Source of the DNA: Haematococcus lacustris
Lineage: Eukaryota > Chlorophyta > Chlorophyceae > Chlamydomonadales > Haematococcaceae
NCBI GenBank assembly: GCA_030144725.1
Contig: JASKMD010000005.1
Coordinates: 5,137,910-5,201,909, forward strand
Direction: 5' to 3'
DNA: 64,000 nucleotides
Shown: piece by piece, positions 62,143-64,000 of the stretch
Position numbering within the stretch: the stretch's first letter is position 1
Layout: each line of letters begins with the position of its first letter
Notes under the pieces: model-generated
Told to the model about the DNA's origin: nothing
Seen by the model: the letters and a program-made list of their open reading frames with translations, nothing else
The model's database searches: none
Program-made: the position numbers and the translations under genes

Positions 62143-63418
62143 ATGTGTGACTCTTCTTTGCAGATCACCTCAGCCTTCCAAGTGGTGCACAAGGCCCAGC
62201 CCACAGTGGTGCCCTTTTAGTTTTTGAAGCGGCGTTAGGGGCACCACGGATGCTGCACTGTGCACATGTGGGGTGCGTGCTGTCAGTGTGTGCTGTCAGT
62301 GTGAGGAGAAATGCTACGGTTGGTGGGCTGTGTTGGTCTGGCCTTCTTTGTCTGCCTGTCCATTCTGTTGATGCACGGTCACATGTCTTCGGCTTTCTTG
62401 AGCCTTGGCACAGCAATGCATGCAAGTCATCTAGTATGACAAACAGAAGGATTAGAATGGAAAAGACTCAAGATCCTGCTGTGGACTGCATTGGCCCAGG
62501 TTCATGTAAAGGGTAAAGGTCTTATGTGGGCTCATGTGCCACGTCAACATGTGTCACATGTGTCGAATAGCCGTTAAACAGGCGGGCTCGAGGGATCGGG
62601 GCTGTGCAGCGGAACCAATGTAAATCCAACTGCACCTGACAAATAAACAGGCCATGGTTTACTGCGCTGCATAGCTCCGCCTTACCCCGGCACGACGGCG
62701 ATGGGTTGACAGCTGGTGTGTCTTCGCAAGCCTGGTCAGCCCTGAAGCGTCAATACAGGTGCTGCGCAGGTGCTGGCTGGCCAGAGTGCGGGGAAGAGAG
62801 GCAGGGCAGGTCGATGAGAGCTACATGGCTCATGTGCTTGCATGCTACCAGGGAAGGCCAAGAGGTGCTGCAGCTGGAAACAGGTACTGGGCCTGTCCAG
62901 ATGCTGTCATGCTGAGCCAACTTCTCATGGTGTCAGCAGCCGAAACAACCACTCAGGCAGCGATACAACATTGCCTCTAGCCAATCTGGGTGCCATCATG
63001 GCCCAGGACAGGGCGGTTGAGCCAGTGGGGCTGGCAGCGGCCAGTGCGCCCCTGCTATGGCAGAAGAGTCAGTAGGGCCAGCAGGGCTAGGGCAAAGGTC
63101 CATAGTGGCAGGTGCACCTGGCTCTGGACCCATTGCCAGGACTGGGTGCACTCAGATGGTGCACTGCATGCACACCACTGGAGGGCTGGCTTGTTGCAGC
63201 ACCAAGCCATCGCATCCATCTTGCCAAAGAGTATGCTCCAAAGCATCAAGTGTCCTGCATGTCCATGTTTGCCAGAGGGTGGGTGGTGGGTCCCCAGGGA
63301 CTGTTGCTGGGCAAGTCTGGGGTTCGCGACATGGGACGACCCATATGGCCTCACGCTGCTGGTCAGTCCGGGTATCAGGGCCGCCTGGGACACCCCTCCC
63401 CTCACACTGGCCTCCCAG
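62143..63418. repeat. Downstream module, copy 5 (between BTB12 and PIG-M fragment 3)
   Basis: The first 78 bp are the lost tail of BTB12. Then the module shared with 11650-12640 and 53870-54950 follows (GAGGAGAAATGCTACGG, GTTGACAGCTGGTGTGTC, AAGGTCCATAGTGGCAGGTG). No other gene recognised. Confidence 0.7.
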
Positions 63419-64000
63419 CCCCTGAGGCAGCGCGAGGCTGTGCTGCTGAGTGTGTTGCTGCATGGCACCCTGTTTGGCCTGATGTCAGGCGGCTGCTTCC
63501 TGCTGCTGGGCTGGCTGTGCTGGCGGGCGTATGGCCAGGCCTTCCTGGACCAGGCCTTCCTGCACCACCTCAGCCGCCAGGACCACCGGTGAGCAGAGCG
63601 GGGTGTGTGGACAGCGCCTGCTACAGCATCAAGCACCATCAGCACCTGCAGCATGCAAGGCACACAAGGCAGGGTGATGACCAGGAAGCGTAGCCGGTGA
63701 TCAGGCATAGCCAGTGAAGGCAAAGGCTGGGGGCTGGGTGAGGGCTGATGGGTGAGGGCAAGCTGAGGCAGGGGGAGCTGGCAGGGGGAGCTGGTGAGGG
63801 CGGGGCAGTGGAGGAAGGGTTTGGGAGAGTGGACAGGGACACGTGGCATGTGAGGCTAGCCGGGGTAGGCATATGCGCACACATCGTCACACACAGTCAT
63901 GCCAAAAGCATGTGCCATGATGCAGGCCTTGCTCCAGCAGTTGCCAAAAGCAATTGTGTAGTTCCTAGTGTAGAAGCTTGGTGTGTGTTGCCAGTGCTGG
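63419..64000 (+). CDS. PIGM: PIG-M fragment 3 (GPI mannosyltransferase I, runs off the window)
   Basis: One exon, 63419-63588 (EAVLLSVLLHGTLFGLMSGG to HLSRQDHR), is almost identical to those at 12646 and 24398 and has the same GT donor. The following DNA to 64000 matches the intron of fragments 1 and 2 (TGATGCAGGCCTTGCTCCAG at 63918), so the HNFSIYFY exon should begin just beyond the window. As in the other two copies, no exon for the N-terminal catalytic third precedes it. Confidence 0.78.

Noticed and set aside
62135..62164. A 29-bp intron removing the TAG of BTB12 (GTTAC..TTTGCAG)
   Set aside because: Far shorter than the other introns (70 bp or more), and the homologous bases are in-frame coding sequence in BTB7 and BTB11.
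1..64000. tRNA, rRNA, CRISPR or telomeric repeat
   Set aside because: No T-loop-like GGTTCRANYCC in a cloverleaf context, no spacer-repeat array, and no TTTAGGG or TTTTAGGG runs were found. A full tRNAscan run was not possible.

Overview
Nuclear DNA of a green alga, most likely a chlorophycean (Chlamydomonadales-like; a Haematococcus-type genome would fit, but I cannot prove the genus). The evidence is a GC-rich composition, short introns with GT..TGCAG borders, very abundant micro- and minisatellites, and eukaryotic genes (BTB-BACK proteins, PIG-M, eukaryote-type GlnRS) split into many exons. No bacterial gene organisation, CRISPR array, tRNA or rRNA gene was found.

The window is dominated by a head-to-tail array of 12 copies or fragments of one four-exon gene family on the plus strand, numbered BTB1 to BTB12 here. 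Each encodes an N-terminal BTB/POZ domain (exons 1-2), a BACK-type helical region (exon 3) and a C-terminal domain (exon 4) like that of plant POB1/LRB proteins. Plant relatives are substrate adaptors of CUL3 ubiquitin ligases. Exon borders and phases are the same in nearly every copy (exon 2 = 228 nt, exon 3 = 427 nt, phases 0, 0, 1). Copies fall into an A type (start MSPGPS; BTB1, 4, 6) and a B type (BTB2, 5, 7, 8, 9, 11, 12). BTB3 and BTB10 are 5'-truncated, BTB3 and BTB6 are pseudogenes, and BTB8 and BTB12 have altered 3' ends. The N-terminal half is almost uniform, while the C-terminal half differs strongly between copies.

The copies sit in repeated modules: an upstream module before each B-type gene, a downstream module after several copies, and partial copies of two unrelated genes at the ends of the downstream modules. 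These are the 3' part of PIG-M (GPI mannosyltransferase I, plus strand; 12.6, 24.4 and 63.4 kb) and of glutaminyl-tRNA synthetase (minus strand; 40.2, 54.9 and 57.6 kb). All are incomplete, so they look like pieces carried along by segmental duplication.

Layout: 0-1.9 kb BTB1; 2.9-3.9 kb (CCCCG)n; 4.66-6.28 kb a complete 1.6-kb gag-only LTR retrotransposon with identical 143-bp LTRs and a 5-bp target duplication; 6.6-8.9 kb BTB2; 9.6-11.6 kb BTB3 pseudogene holding (CCCT)n and a 1.3-kb (GGGGC)n block; 12.6-13.7 kb PIG-M fragment 1; 15.3-20.0 kb BTB4, with 2.5 kb of extra DNA in intron 2; 21.0-23.2 kb BTB5; 24.4-26.4 kb PIG-M fragment 2; 26.4-31.3 kb apparently gene-free DNA with minisatellites and an AT-richer island; 31.3-33.3 kb BTB6 pseudogene; 33.3-37.1 kb repeats; 37.1-39.5 kb BTB7; 40.2-41.1 kb GlnRS fragment 1; 42.2-49.5 kb BTB8, BTB9 and BTB10; 49.6-50.2 kb (CCCCG)n; 51.5-53.9 kb BTB11; 54.9-59.3 kb GlnRS fragments 2 and 3; 59.9-62.1 kb BTB12; 63.4 kb onward PIG-M fragment 3.

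Gene models were built by hand from the sequence: shared splice sites, reading-frame continuity between exons, and similarity between copies. No expression or database evidence was available.
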